The notes under the pieces are model-generated. The model was not told where the DNA came from. It saw nothing but the letters and a program-made list of their open reading frames with translations, and ran no database searches. Shown here piece after piece: positions 7,383 to 14,312 of a stretch of DNA of 64,000 nt (the stretch's first letter is position 1; every line of letters begins with the position of its first letter). The stretch comes from Psychrilyobacter atlanticus DSM 19335 (GTDB lineage: Bacteria; Fusobacteriota; Fusobacteriia; Fusobacteriales; Fusobacteriaceae), in assembly GCF_000426625.1 (NCBI RefSeq), contig NZ_KE384547.1, forward strand, positions 604,986 to 668,985. Reading direction: 5' to 3'. The position numbers and the translations under genes were made by a program.

Positions 7383-9098
7383 ATGTTACTTATTGAAAAA
7401 GAGATAGCAGGTATATTTAATCAGATGGTAGAAAATTCATTTGAAGGGGTAGAAGGGCTAAGGGAAGTTGATATCCAGCCAGCTACAAATGATAAATTTG
7501 GAGATTTCCAAACAAATTTTGCTATGACGAATTCTAAAATAATAGGAAATAATCCAAGAGCCATAGCTACTAAATTATTAGAGGGATTCTTTGAAAATGA
7601 GATCATTGAAAAGTTAGAGATCGCAGGACCTGGATTCATTAACATATATTTAAAGGAAGAATATTTAGGAAAAAGAATAAATAGTATGACTACTGAAAAA
7701 TATGATTTTTCATTTTTAGATACCCATGGAGATGTAATTATAGATTACTCTTCTCCTAATATTGCCAAAAGAATGCACATAGGTCATCTTAGATCTACTA
7801 TCATAGGTGATTCTATCAAGAGAATATATAACCACTTAGGATATAACACAGTAGCAGATAACCATATCGGTGACTGGGGAACTCAGTTTGGAAAATTAAT
7901 CATTGGATATAGAAACTGGCTGGATCAGGATGCGTATAAGGCAGCTCCTATTGATGAATTAGAGAGGGTATATGTAAAGTTTGCTGTGGAGTCAGAGCAT
8001 AACAAGGAATTAGATGATCAGGCAAGATTGGAGTTAAAAAAATTACATGAAGGTGACGAAGAAAATTATAAACTTTGGAAGGAGTTTATAAAGGTATCGT
8101 TAGATGAATACAATAAGGTATACAAGAGGTTGGATATTGAATTTGATACATATTTCGGAGAATCTCACTACCATGACATAATGCCAGGAGTTATAGAGGA
8201 ATTAAAGGAAAAGAAGATAGCTGTGGAATCTGAAGGAGCCCAAGTTGTATTTTTCCCTGAGGAAACAAAATTAAATCCATGTTTAGTACAAAAAGGAGAC
8301 GGGGCATACTTATATGCAACTTCAGATATAGCTACAGTTAAATTCAGAAAAGAAAACTATGATGTAAATAAATTGGTTTATGTAACTGATGAAAGACAAC
8401 AGGATCACTTTAAGCAATTCTTCGCAATAACTGAGATGATGGATTGGGATATTGAAAAGAAGCATATCTGGTTTGGAATAATGAGATTTGCTGACGGTAT
8501 ATTCTCTTCTAGAAAGGGAAATGTAATCAAATTAGAAGAACTTTTAGATGAAGCTAAAAGAAGAGCATTAGAAGTTGTAGAGGAAAAAAATCCTACACTG
8601 TCTACAGAAGAAAAAGAAATAATTGCAGAAGTAGTTGGAACTGGAGCAGTTAAATATGCTGACCTTTCTCAAAATAGACAGAGTGCAATAATATTTGAAT
8701 GGGATAAAATCTTAAGTTTTGAAGGAAACACAGGACCTTATTTACAATATACATATGCAAGAATTCAGTCTATCCTTAGAAAAGGAGCAGAAGCTTCTAA
8801 AAACTTAGATGAAAATGCTGAAGTTAAATTCATAGAAAAAGCAGAAAAAGCATTGACACTGCATATGAATCAATTCCCAGCAGCGGTATTAAAAGCTTCT
8901 ACAACATATAAGCCAAACTTAATCACAGATTATTTATTTGATCTAGCTAAGAAATTTAATACGTTCTATAATGCTTGTCCAATATTAAATCAAGAGGATA
9001 AGATTTTATACTCTAGATTATTGATTGCAGATAGAACAGCTAAAACTCTAAAAGAGGGATTAGGATTATTAGGAATGAAAACAGTAGATAGAATGTAG
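7383..9098 (+). CDS. argS: Arginyl-tRNA synthetase
   Basis: This class I synthetase charges tRNA-Arg in the cytoplasm. It shows the N-terminal additional domain, the HIGH motif as MHIGHLRS near residue 131, the DNHIGDWGTQFGK block that follows it, the SSRKGNVI loop replacing KMSKS, and the C-terminal DALR anticodon-binding domain. I place the start at ATG 7383 because AGGAG (7370-7374) lies 8 bp before it; the in-frame TTG at 7359 has no ribosome site. That gives 571 residues, normal for the family. It appears monocistronic. Confidence 0.96.
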   Translation: MLLIEKEIAGIFNQMVENSFEGVEGLREVDIQPATNDKFGDFQTNFAMTNSKIIGNNPRAIATKLLEGFFENEIIEKLEIAGPGFINIYLKEEYLGKRINSMTTEKYDFSFLDTHGDVIIDYSSPNIAKRMHIGHLRSTIIGDSIKRIYNHLGYNTVADNHIGDWGTQFGKLIIGYRNWLDQDAYKAAPIDELERVYVKFAVESEHNKELDDQARLELKKLHEGDEENYKLWKEFIKVSLDEYNKVYKRLDIEFDTYFGESHYHDIMPGVIEELKEKKIAVESEGAQVVFFPEETKLNPCLVQKGDGAYLYATSDIATVKFRKENYDVNKLVYVTDERQQDHFKQFFAITEMMDWDIEKKHIWFGIMRFADGIFSSRKGNVIKLEELLDEAKRRALEVVEEKNPTLSTEEKEIIAEVVGTGAVKYADLSQNRQSAIIFEWDKILSFEGNTGPYLQYTYARIQSILRKGAEASKNLDENAEVKFIEKAEKALTLHMNQFPAAVLKASTTYKPNLITDYLFDLAKKFNTFYNACPILNQEDKILYSRLLIADRTAKTLKEGLGLLGMKTVDRM

Positions 9099-9111
9099 AC
9101 CTCACCTCTGA

Positions 9112-9136
9112 CTCCTCTCCTAGACTAGGAGAGGAG
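9112..9136. repeat. Perfect palindrome downstream of argS
   Basis: CTCCTCTCCTAG-A-CTAGGAGAGGAG has 12-bp perfect arms around one base. It belongs to the family of GGAGAGG palindromes also seen at 9213-9268, 18812-18840 and 18862-18896. It lacks a T-run, so it is a repeat element rather than a plain terminator. Confidence 0.7.
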
Positions 9137-9170
9137 AAGTGGAGAAGAATACTTTAATAAAAAATTAAAA

Positions 9171-9200
9171 GAAAGAGATTCCTATGGGATCTCTTTCTTA
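9171..9200 (+). terminator. Probable terminator of argS
   Basis: GAAAGAGATTCC (9171-9182) pairs with GGGATCTCTTTC (9186-9197) with one G-U pair. The following T-tract is short, so strength is uncertain. Confidence 0.5.
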
Positions 9201-9212
9201 GTAAATAAAGAT

Positions 9213-9268
9213 TTCCCTCCCATAATTTAGGGGAGGGTGTCCGACAGGACCGGTGAGGTCAGAGGAGA
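9213..9268. repeat. Dispersed palindromic element that supplies the pgeF ribosome site
   Basis: CCCTCCC (9215-9221) pairs with GGGAGGG (9231-9237) and is followed by GTCCGACAGGACCGGTGAGG. Similar elements with a palindromic head and a GGTGAGGTC-type tail are dispersed in many bacterial genomes (general knowledge). Its tail ends in AGAGGAGAG, directly before the pgeF start codon. Confidence 0.6.
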
Positions 9269-9273
9269 GACTT

Positions 9274-10008
9274 ATGTTTATAAAAAAAGATAAATACTAT
9301 GAGATAGAGGAATTTGACAATTTAGGAATAGGAGCAATCTATACCACTAAAGATTTAATGGATAGCAGGATAATAAAGCAGGATCCGGTATCTAAAAATA
9401 GGATAAAAAAACTTTTGGATATAGAGGATAAAACTATAGTTTTTGCAGGGCAGACCCACTCTGTAAATATAGCAGTAGTAGGAGATAAGGCAAAAGATAT
9501 CTATCTGGATACTGATGGATTTATAACTAAAAATAAAGAGTTGGTTTTATTTACCCAGTATGCAGACTGTCTGCCCATATATGCCTATGACAAGAAAAAT
9601 CAGGTGATAGGACTCTGCCATGCAGGATGGAAGGGAGCCTTTGACGGGATACAAAAAAATATGATAGAAAAGATGAACTCTGAATATGGATCTTTGGCAG
9701 AAGATATTATAATCGGACTGGGAATAGGAATATCTGTTGATAGCTACCCAGTGGGTGATGAGTTCTTTGAGGCTTATTACAGGCGATATGGCAAGGAGAT
9801 GACAAGGTTGGTATTTGCCATAAAATCAGATAGATACTATTACGATAATATAGAATTTAATAAACAGATATTGTTGAGACTGGGAATAAGAGAAGAAAAT
9901 ATAATAATTTCTAATAGTTGTACTTATAGGGATGAATTTCATTCTTACAGAAGGGACGGGGATCTAAGTGGCAGAAATGGAGCATTCATATACTTTAAGA
10001 AAAAATAA
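9274..10008 (+). CDS. pgeF: Laccase-domain peptidoglycan editing factor / multicopper-like nucleoside phosphorylase
   Basis: This YfiH-type protein is known to act on purine nucleosides and to correct misincorporated serine in peptidoglycan precursors. The family's metal-site sequences are present: THSVN near residue 62, YADCLPIYA near residue 96 and GLCHAGWKGA near residue 113. The start is ATG 9274, with GGAG 5-6 bp upstream; a GTG at 9253 is inside the repeat element and unlikely. The 244-residue length is normal. It overlaps the following lipoprotein gene by 41 bp, which suggests co-translation. Confidence 0.9.
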   Translation: MFIKKDKYYEIEEFDNLGIGAIYTTKDLMDSRIIKQDPVSKNRIKKLLDIEDKTIVFAGQTHSVNIAVVGDKAKDIYLDTDGFITKNKELVLFTQYADCLPIYAYDKKNQVIGLCHAGWKGAFDGIQKNMIEKMNSEYGSLAEDIIIGLGIGISVDSYPVGDEFFEAYYRRYGKEMTRLVFAIKSDRYYYDNIEFNKQILLRLGIREENIIISNSCTYRDEFHSYRRDGDLSGRNGAFIYFKKK

Positions 10009-10555
10009 ATTTATTAAAACCTTTATTTTATTTTGTTTTTTACTTGTTTTTACATCTTGTGCCAGTATACCTGTGGAAAGGGAATGGCAGGATATAAAAA
10101 GGGTAAGGTATAGAACGGAAAAATTACAGGTAGGAGATATTATAGTAAAGAGTAAGATGGCAAAGGACCCTCTTGGGTGGTATGGACATGCGGCTATGGT
10201 GGTGAAAAAAGATACCATAGGTGATTACCCAAAATTAGGAGTGGGATATTATGAGATCGATACATATTCATGGTTATATGAAGAAAGGGAGGTTATGGTA
10301 CTCAGGTATAAACATTTTGATGAAAAGTTCAAAGAGTTGTTTGAGGAAAATTTGAAAAAACATACCGATAAAGGATACTTTATAAGCGGAAGAAAAAATA
10401 CCAATAGTTTTTATTGCTCTAAGTATGTGTGGTATATATATTATATCACTGCTAAAGAACTTGGGTATGATTTGGACTTAGACAGTGATGGGGGATTTAT
10501 GGTCTTTCCATATGATTTTATAGGTTCGGAAGAATTAGATCAGATTATATTTTAG
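9968..10555 (+). CDS. Lipoprotein with permuted papain-like (YiiX/NlpC-P60 type) fold
   Basis: After an N-terminal hydrophobic signal the sequence reads VFTSCAS, a plausible though non-ideal lipobox with Cys31 as the acylated residue. The mature part has LQVGDIIV, WYGHAAMVV and NSFYCSKYVW, the His-first, Cys-later order of the circularly permuted YaeF/YiiX papain-like family. These are suspected amidases or acyl hydrolases of the envelope. I use GTG 9968 because a GGGG tract lies about 6 bp upstream; ATG 9977 is the alternative and changes only three residues. It overlaps pgeF in another frame. Substrate unknown. Confidence 0.7.
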   Translation: MAEMEHSYTLRKNKFIKTFILFCFLLVFTSCASIPVEREWQDIKRVRYRTEKLQVGDIIVKSKMAKDPLGWYGHAAMVVKKDTIGDYPKLGVGYYEIDTYSWLYEEREVMVLRYKHFDEKFKELFEENLKKHTDKGYFISGRKNTNSFYCSKYVWYIYYITAKELGYDLDLDSDGGFMVFPYDFIGSEELDQIIF

Positions 10556-10565
10556 GGAGGGATTT

Positions 10566-10961
10566 ATGAAAAAATTAATTTTTTTATTGATGGCTGCCAT
10601 AATATTTGCTGTACCTCTTAAAAATGAAAAAAACTTTAAACCTAGAGCTATAAAAAAAGGTATCAAGGTAGAGGTAGTATCCTATAAAGAAAGGGAAAAT
10701 ACTTTGGATATCAGATACAGGGTATATAATAGCAGTGGAGGAGTGATCGAGAAACTCAATGTAGAGATTATATTTATAGATACTTTAGGTAAGAGACTAA
10801 CCTCCTATACCACAGATCTCATAGTTGATCGAGATAAACTTGGCAGAGGCAGGGAGAGATATTATCCATCTAAATCAAGGTATGTAACCTATGGTAAGAT
10901 GGAAGTAAAAGAGGTAGATAAAATTAAATTGAAAATAAATAATTTATCTGTATTAAAATAA
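10566..10961 (+). CDS. Small exported protein of unknown function
   Basis: The 131-residue product begins with a signal peptide (MKKLIFLLMAAIIFAVP). The mature part has alternating hydrophobic and polar residues typical of a beta-sandwich, including the strand-like block RYRVYNSSGGVIEKLNVEII, reminiscent of FxLYD-type domains. It starts 10 bp after the lipoprotein gene behind AGGGAGGG, so the two are co-transcribed. I do not recognise the family. Confidence 0.7.
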   Translation: MKKLIFLLMAAIIFAVPLKNEKNFKPRAIKKGIKVEVVSYKERENTLDIRYRVYNSSGGVIEKLNVEIIFIDTLGKRLTSYTTDLIVDRDKLGRGRERYYPSKSRYVTYGKMEVKEVDKIKLKINNLSVLK

Positions 10962-11000
10962 AAATAATCTTATTTTAAAAAATAAAATAGCAGAAATCCC

Positions 11001-11046
11001 AGCGGATCAGAATAAATCTGGTTCGCTTTTGGTTTTATTTTTTATT
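11001..11046 (+). terminator. Terminator of the pgeF operon
   Basis: AGCGGATCAGA (11001-11011) pairs with TCTGGTTCGCT (11017-11027) using two G-U pairs, followed by a T-rich tail. Confidence 0.75.
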
Positions 11047-11194
11047 ATTAGTTGAATGGGTTTATTAGAAAATAATTAAGATAATTGTTCGTTAGATAAG
11101 CTTTGCTTAAACTTTAGAGATGATGTTGACAAAATAATAACAAACGACTAAACTGTATGCATTAATGATTAACTTAGTAAATAAAGGAGGCAAT

Positions 11195-11959
11195 ATGAAT
11201 AAGAAAATTATAGGAGTTGTAGCAATAGCAGTAGTTGCATTGTCTTTTGCTTTTAAAGGGCCTGAAGATAGTATGGATATCGTGGCAGGAGCTTCTGCAC
11301 TGCCCTTGACAAACAAGATTTATATAAAAGATTCAGAAGTTTCATCTAGGTATTTTTTAACAATAAATGGTGTAAATAAATTCATAGGGTATGATGCTAA
11401 ACATATTGTAGATGAAAATAAATATATTATAATGAGAGTAAATGGAATTGGGGCCGATAAAAAGTGGTTTACCTCAGATGATCGTGTGAATAAATACTAT
11501 ATAATAACTCACGATAAGGGGAAGATGATCTCTAAGTTTGAATACTCTGAAAATGTTAAAAAAGGAATACCTCACTTTAGCGGGGAAGATAAGGTGTCAA
11601 AGGGAACAAAAGTAGTGGAATATAATCAAGATGATAAGCCTTTAAAGGAATTGGTTTATAAAGGTGATAAGATAGTAGGAGAGGGGAGATATATCTATAA
11701 CTCTTCGGGGAATTTGGTATCTAGAATAGAGGTAGATTTAGATGGTAAATTAAAAAGTGAAAGTAAATACACCGATGAGAGTAAGGGTGGCGTAAAAATT
11801 CTAAGAAGAACCGACTATAAATCAGATGGTTCTGTCAGAAGATGGCGTGATTTTTACCACGATAAAAATAATAAAAAAGAAAAATTAATAAAATATGATA
11901 GCTTAGGAAGAACAGTGGCTGTAGAGATATTTGATTCAAATAAAAGAATTTTTAATTAA
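11195..11959 (+). CDS. Exported protein with short repeated beta-hairpin units, unknown function
   Basis: The product, 254 residues from ATG 11195, begins with a signal peptide (MNKKIIGVVAIAVVALSFAF). AAAGGAGG at 11184-11190 fixes this start; the in-frame ATG 10 codons upstream lacks a site. The C-terminal half has loosely repeated units of the type Y-x-x-D/S-G-x-L/V-x-S-x (YNSSGNLVSRIEVD, DLDGKLKSESKY, YKSDGSVRRWRDF, YDSLGRTVAVEIF), as in MORN-like or RHS-like hairpin repeats of envelope proteins. There are no recognisable catalytic residues. Confidence 0.75.
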   Translation: MNKKIIGVVAIAVVALSFAFKGPEDSMDIVAGASALPLTNKIYIKDSEVSSRYFLTINGVNKFIGYDAKHIVDENKYIIMRVNGIGADKKWFTSDDRVNKYYIITHDKGKMISKFEYSENVKKGIPHFSGEDKVSKGTKVVEYNQDDKPLKELVYKGDKIVGEGRYIYNSSGNLVSRIEVDLDGKLKSESKYTDESKGGVKILRRTDYKSDGSVRRWRDFYHDKNNKKEKLIKYDSLGRTVAVEIFDSNKRIFN

Positions 11960-11973
11960 CTATCAATGATTAA

Positions 11974-12018
11974 TTAAAAAAAGTTCAACCCCAACTATAG
12001 TCGGGGTTGATTTTTTTT
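11974..12018. terminator. Bidirectional terminator between convergent genes
   Basis: TCAACCCC (11985-11992) pairs with GGGGTTGA (12003-12010), with ACTATAGT pairing inside. There is a T-run on each strand (12011-12018 plus; the A-run at about 11976-11982 on the other strand). It serves both the exported protein gene and the M24 peptidase gene. Confidence 0.9.
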
Positions 12019-12021
12019 GAT

Positions 12022-13416
12022 TTATTTATTTGAATAAGCTTTTGCTCTTTCGGCTTCTACTTCCTCAATAGTTTTAGGCATCTTTAATCCTAATCTACGA
12101 GATTTACCATTTTCAATAACATAGTCACCTTCATATCTCATACCACCAAAGTTTAAATACTCATCAATTTTATCAAAATTTAAAAATTCAGAATTAATAC
12201 CTTCATCTTTCCATTTTTTGATAAGTTCAGGGATAAAGTATATTCCTGGTTCTACTGTGAAAACAAATCCATCTTCTAAGACTCTTCCCATTCTAAGTGA
12301 AGACAATCCAAATTGAGTTGATTTTGCTTCTCCATTATATCCTACAATAACTTCTCCAAAATTTTCCATATCATGTACATCCATTCCCATCATATGACCC
12401 AATCCATGAGGCATAAACAGTGCATGGACACCATTTTTAACTACTTCATTCAGATCTCCTGTAATAAGTCCTAGAGATTTTAGTCCTTCTGCAATTTTAA
12501 AACAAGTAGCTAAATGAACTTCCTTATATGTAATTCCTGCTTTTAATATAGATTCGGCATGATCATATGCATCTATCAATATGTTGTAGATTACAGCTTG
12601 TTTAGGAGTAAACTTTTCGTCTACAGGAAAAGTAGTAGTCATATCTCCGCAATAACCTGAAGCTGATTTTGCTCCGCAGTCGATGAGGAGCATCCTTCCA
12701 TTCTCTAGGGTGTTTCCATGATAGTGGTTATGGAGAGTTTGTCCGTTAGTTGAGCATATAGTAGGAAAACTATTGGTGCAGTGATTGCCTAACATTATTT
12801 CTTGAATATTAGCTGTAACTTCGTATTCCTTCATCCCAGCCTTTGCAGTCTGCATAGCCTTCAAGTGCATAGCACGGGTAACATTAACTGCTGCTTCTAT
12901 CTTTTCAATCTCCTCGGGAGATTTATAATTTCTCTGGTTAGCTATAGCATAACAGAGTTCTTCAGAACTTTCATTTTTGATCTCTTCTGGAGTTTTATTT
13001 AAAAGGCCTCCTAAAGTTATAAGATTTTCACCTCTGTATTGAGGGTGATAATGTACTTTTAGATTTCTGTTATTTTCTAAAAATACCTTTAGGTCTTCAT
13101 ATGATCCTGTATTTTCTACTCCAAAATTAAGAGCTTCATTTTTTAAAGAATCTTGAGATCCCATCCAGATTATGTCAGAAATGGTATAGTCATATCCGAA
13201 GATATAATCTTTATCGCTATCTAAATCTATAATACCAAACATATCAGCCCGATCGATGCCAAAATAATACCTAAAACTACTGTCTTGTTTGAACTCGTAT
13301 GTATTATCCAAATAGTCCATACTAGCTTCACTATTTCCAGCAATTAGAATAAGACCTGATTTCATCTCTTTCTTTAATTTTTTTCTTCTTTCAATATAAG
13401 TTTCTTTACTAAACAT
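12022..13416 (-). CDS. pepP: M24 family metallopeptidase, aminopeptidase P (Xaa-Pro) type
   Basis: The protein has the N-terminal creatinase-like domain followed by the pita-bread catalytic domain. Metal ligands are visible in order: LLIDCGAKSASGYCGDMT (two Asp), HGLGHMMGMDVHD (His), FTVEPGIYF (Glu) and MRYEGDYVI (Glu). Such enzymes remove N-terminal residues preceding proline in the cytoplasm. The start is ATG at 13416, with GGAGGGG just upstream on the minus strand; the longer frame to 13449 has no ribosome site. It gives 464 residues, typical for AMP-binding-free PepP. Monocistronic. Confidence 0.92.
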   Translation of the reverse strand: MFSKETYIERRKKLKKEMKSGLILIAGNSEASMDYLDNTYEFKQDSSFRYYFGIDRADMFGIIDLDSDKDYIFGYDYTISDIIWMGSQDSLKNEALNFGVENTGSYEDLKVFLENNRNLKVHYHPQYRGENLITLGGLLNKTPEEIKNESSEELCYAIANQRNYKSPEEIEKIEAAVNVTRAMHLKAMQTAKAGMKEYEVTANIQEIMLGNHCTNSFPTICSTNGQTLHNHYHGNTLENGRMLLIDCGAKSASGYCGDMTTTFPVDEKFTPKQAVIYNILIDAYDHAESILKAGITYKEVHLATCFKIAEGLKSLGLITGDLNEVVKNGVHALFMPHGLGHMMGMDVHDMENFGEVIVGYNGEAKSTQFGLSSLRMGRVLEDGFVFTVEPGIYFIPELIKKWKDEGINSEFLNFDKIDEYLNFGGMRYEGDYVIENGKSRRLGLKMPKTIEEVEAERAKAYSNK

Positions 13417-13639
13417 AATGCCCCTCCTACTTTTTTTACAAATCAACACCGGTTTTTCAACAAAAATATTATTTATAATGACTATATTATTTTGTTTGTG
13501 TAAATTTGTATAACTTTTGATTAGTTATAATTTTTTAGTATAACCTCAAGGTTATCCTATCATATATCTATGATAAAAAATCAAAAAATTTAAAAAAATT
13601 ATATAGAAATAAAAATACTTTTATTGTCAAAGTTTATTC

Positions 13640-13668
13640 TTGACAAATGTTTGATAAGTTGGTAGACT
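13640..13668 (+). promoter_or_regulatory. Candidate promoter of the first feoA
   Basis: TTGACA at 13640-13645 is followed after 17 bp by a weak -10, TAGACT (13663-13668). A half palindrome TTTGATAA lies at 13650-13657 in the spacer. The 13417-13719 gap otherwise holds AT-rich sequence with no gene. Confidence 0.4.
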
Positions 13669-13719
13669 CTATTATAGAAGTAAATCATTAATTTTAGAAT
13701 GACTACTAGGAGGGATCTC

Positions 13720-13947
13720 ATGGCTTGTCCAATAACATTTGCTGCATCAGATAGAACATTAAAAATTGTTGAAATATTAGGTGGAGATAGGGCAAAGGGA
13801 AAACTATTAGACAGAGGACTTTGTATAGGAGAGTGTCTTTGTGTCTCTGAAGGAAGTTGTAGAGGGAATATAATCCTTAAAACAAAAACTTCAAAATATG
13901 CAGTAGGATTCGGGTTAGCGAGTAAAATTATCGTAGACGAGATATAG
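13720..13947 (+). CDS. feoA: FeoA domain protein (first copy)
   Basis: The 75-residue product is a single FeoA (SH3-like) domain, recognised by CPITFA...G...L.DRGLCIGECLCV and the final KYAVGFGLASKIIVDE strand pair. FeoA proteins bind FeoB and help ferrous iron uptake. The start is ATG 13720 because AGGAGG (13708-13713) lies 6 bp upstream; the ATG at 13699 precedes that site. It contains five cysteines (positions 3, 35, 39, 41, 47), unlike the second copy, so it may sense metal or redox. It has its own probable promoter and is followed 90 bp later by the second feoA. Confidence 0.85.
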   Translation: MACPITFAASDRTLKIVEILGGDRAKGKLLDRGLCIGECLCVSEGSCRGNIILKTKTSKYAVGFGLASKIIVDEI

Positions 13948-13960
13948 TCTGCGTATTTTT

Positions 13961-13992
13961 TTGACAAATTGGTTTGATAATCAAAATATAAT
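13961..13992 (+). promoter_or_regulatory. Promoter region of feoA-feoB with a TTTGATAATCAAA palindrome
   Basis: TTGACA (13961-13966) and TATAAT (13987-13992) lie 20 bp apart, longer than ideal. Between them sits the perfect inverted repeat TTTGAT-A-ATCAAA (13973-13985). Its core GATAATC resembles the repeated hexamer of Fur boxes, which fits an iron uptake operon. Position inside the promoter suggests repression. Assignment to Fur is inference. Confidence 0.6.
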
Positions 13993-14035
13993 ATAAGACA
14001 ATAGGTTTAAATAAGTAATATAACTGGAGGGCATG

Positions 14036-14272
14036 ATGAAGTTAACAGAATTGAACAGAGGGGAAAAAGCCATAATTGTAAAGATAGGAAAATTAGGAGA
14101 ATTAAAAAAAAGGTTAACAGATATGGGAATAACATCTGGTGAAGTTATTAAGTTAGAAAGAAATGCTCCATTAGGAGACCCACAGCAGTTTTTAATAAAA
14201 GGTACAGGAATAGCGATCAGAAAAGAAGATGCAGATCATATAGAAATAAAAAATGTTGTAGAAATTAAATAA
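14036..14272 (+). CDS. feoA: FeoA domain protein (second copy)
   Basis: A stand-alone FeoA domain of 78 residues: L.ELKKRLTDMGITSGEVIKLERNAP, a GDPQQFLIKGTGIAIRKEDA centre and a final strand. Two ATGs lie at 14033 and 14036; the second has better spacing from TGGAGG (14025-14030). It sits 40 bp ahead of feoB in the same transcript. Having two separate FeoA proteins next to FeoB is common in anaerobes. This copy has no cysteine. Confidence 0.92.
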   Translation: MKLTELNRGEKAIIVKIGKLGELKKRLTDMGITSGEVIKLERNAPLGDPQQFLIKGTGIAIRKEDADHIEIKNVVEIK

Positions 14273-14312
14273 ATTACAATTCGGCTAAAGGCCATAATAG
14301 GGGAGATAAGAA

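Noticed and set aside
13973-13985. FNR/CRP-type site
   Set aside because: TTGAT and ATCAA halves are present but separated by one base instead of four, so FNR does not fit.
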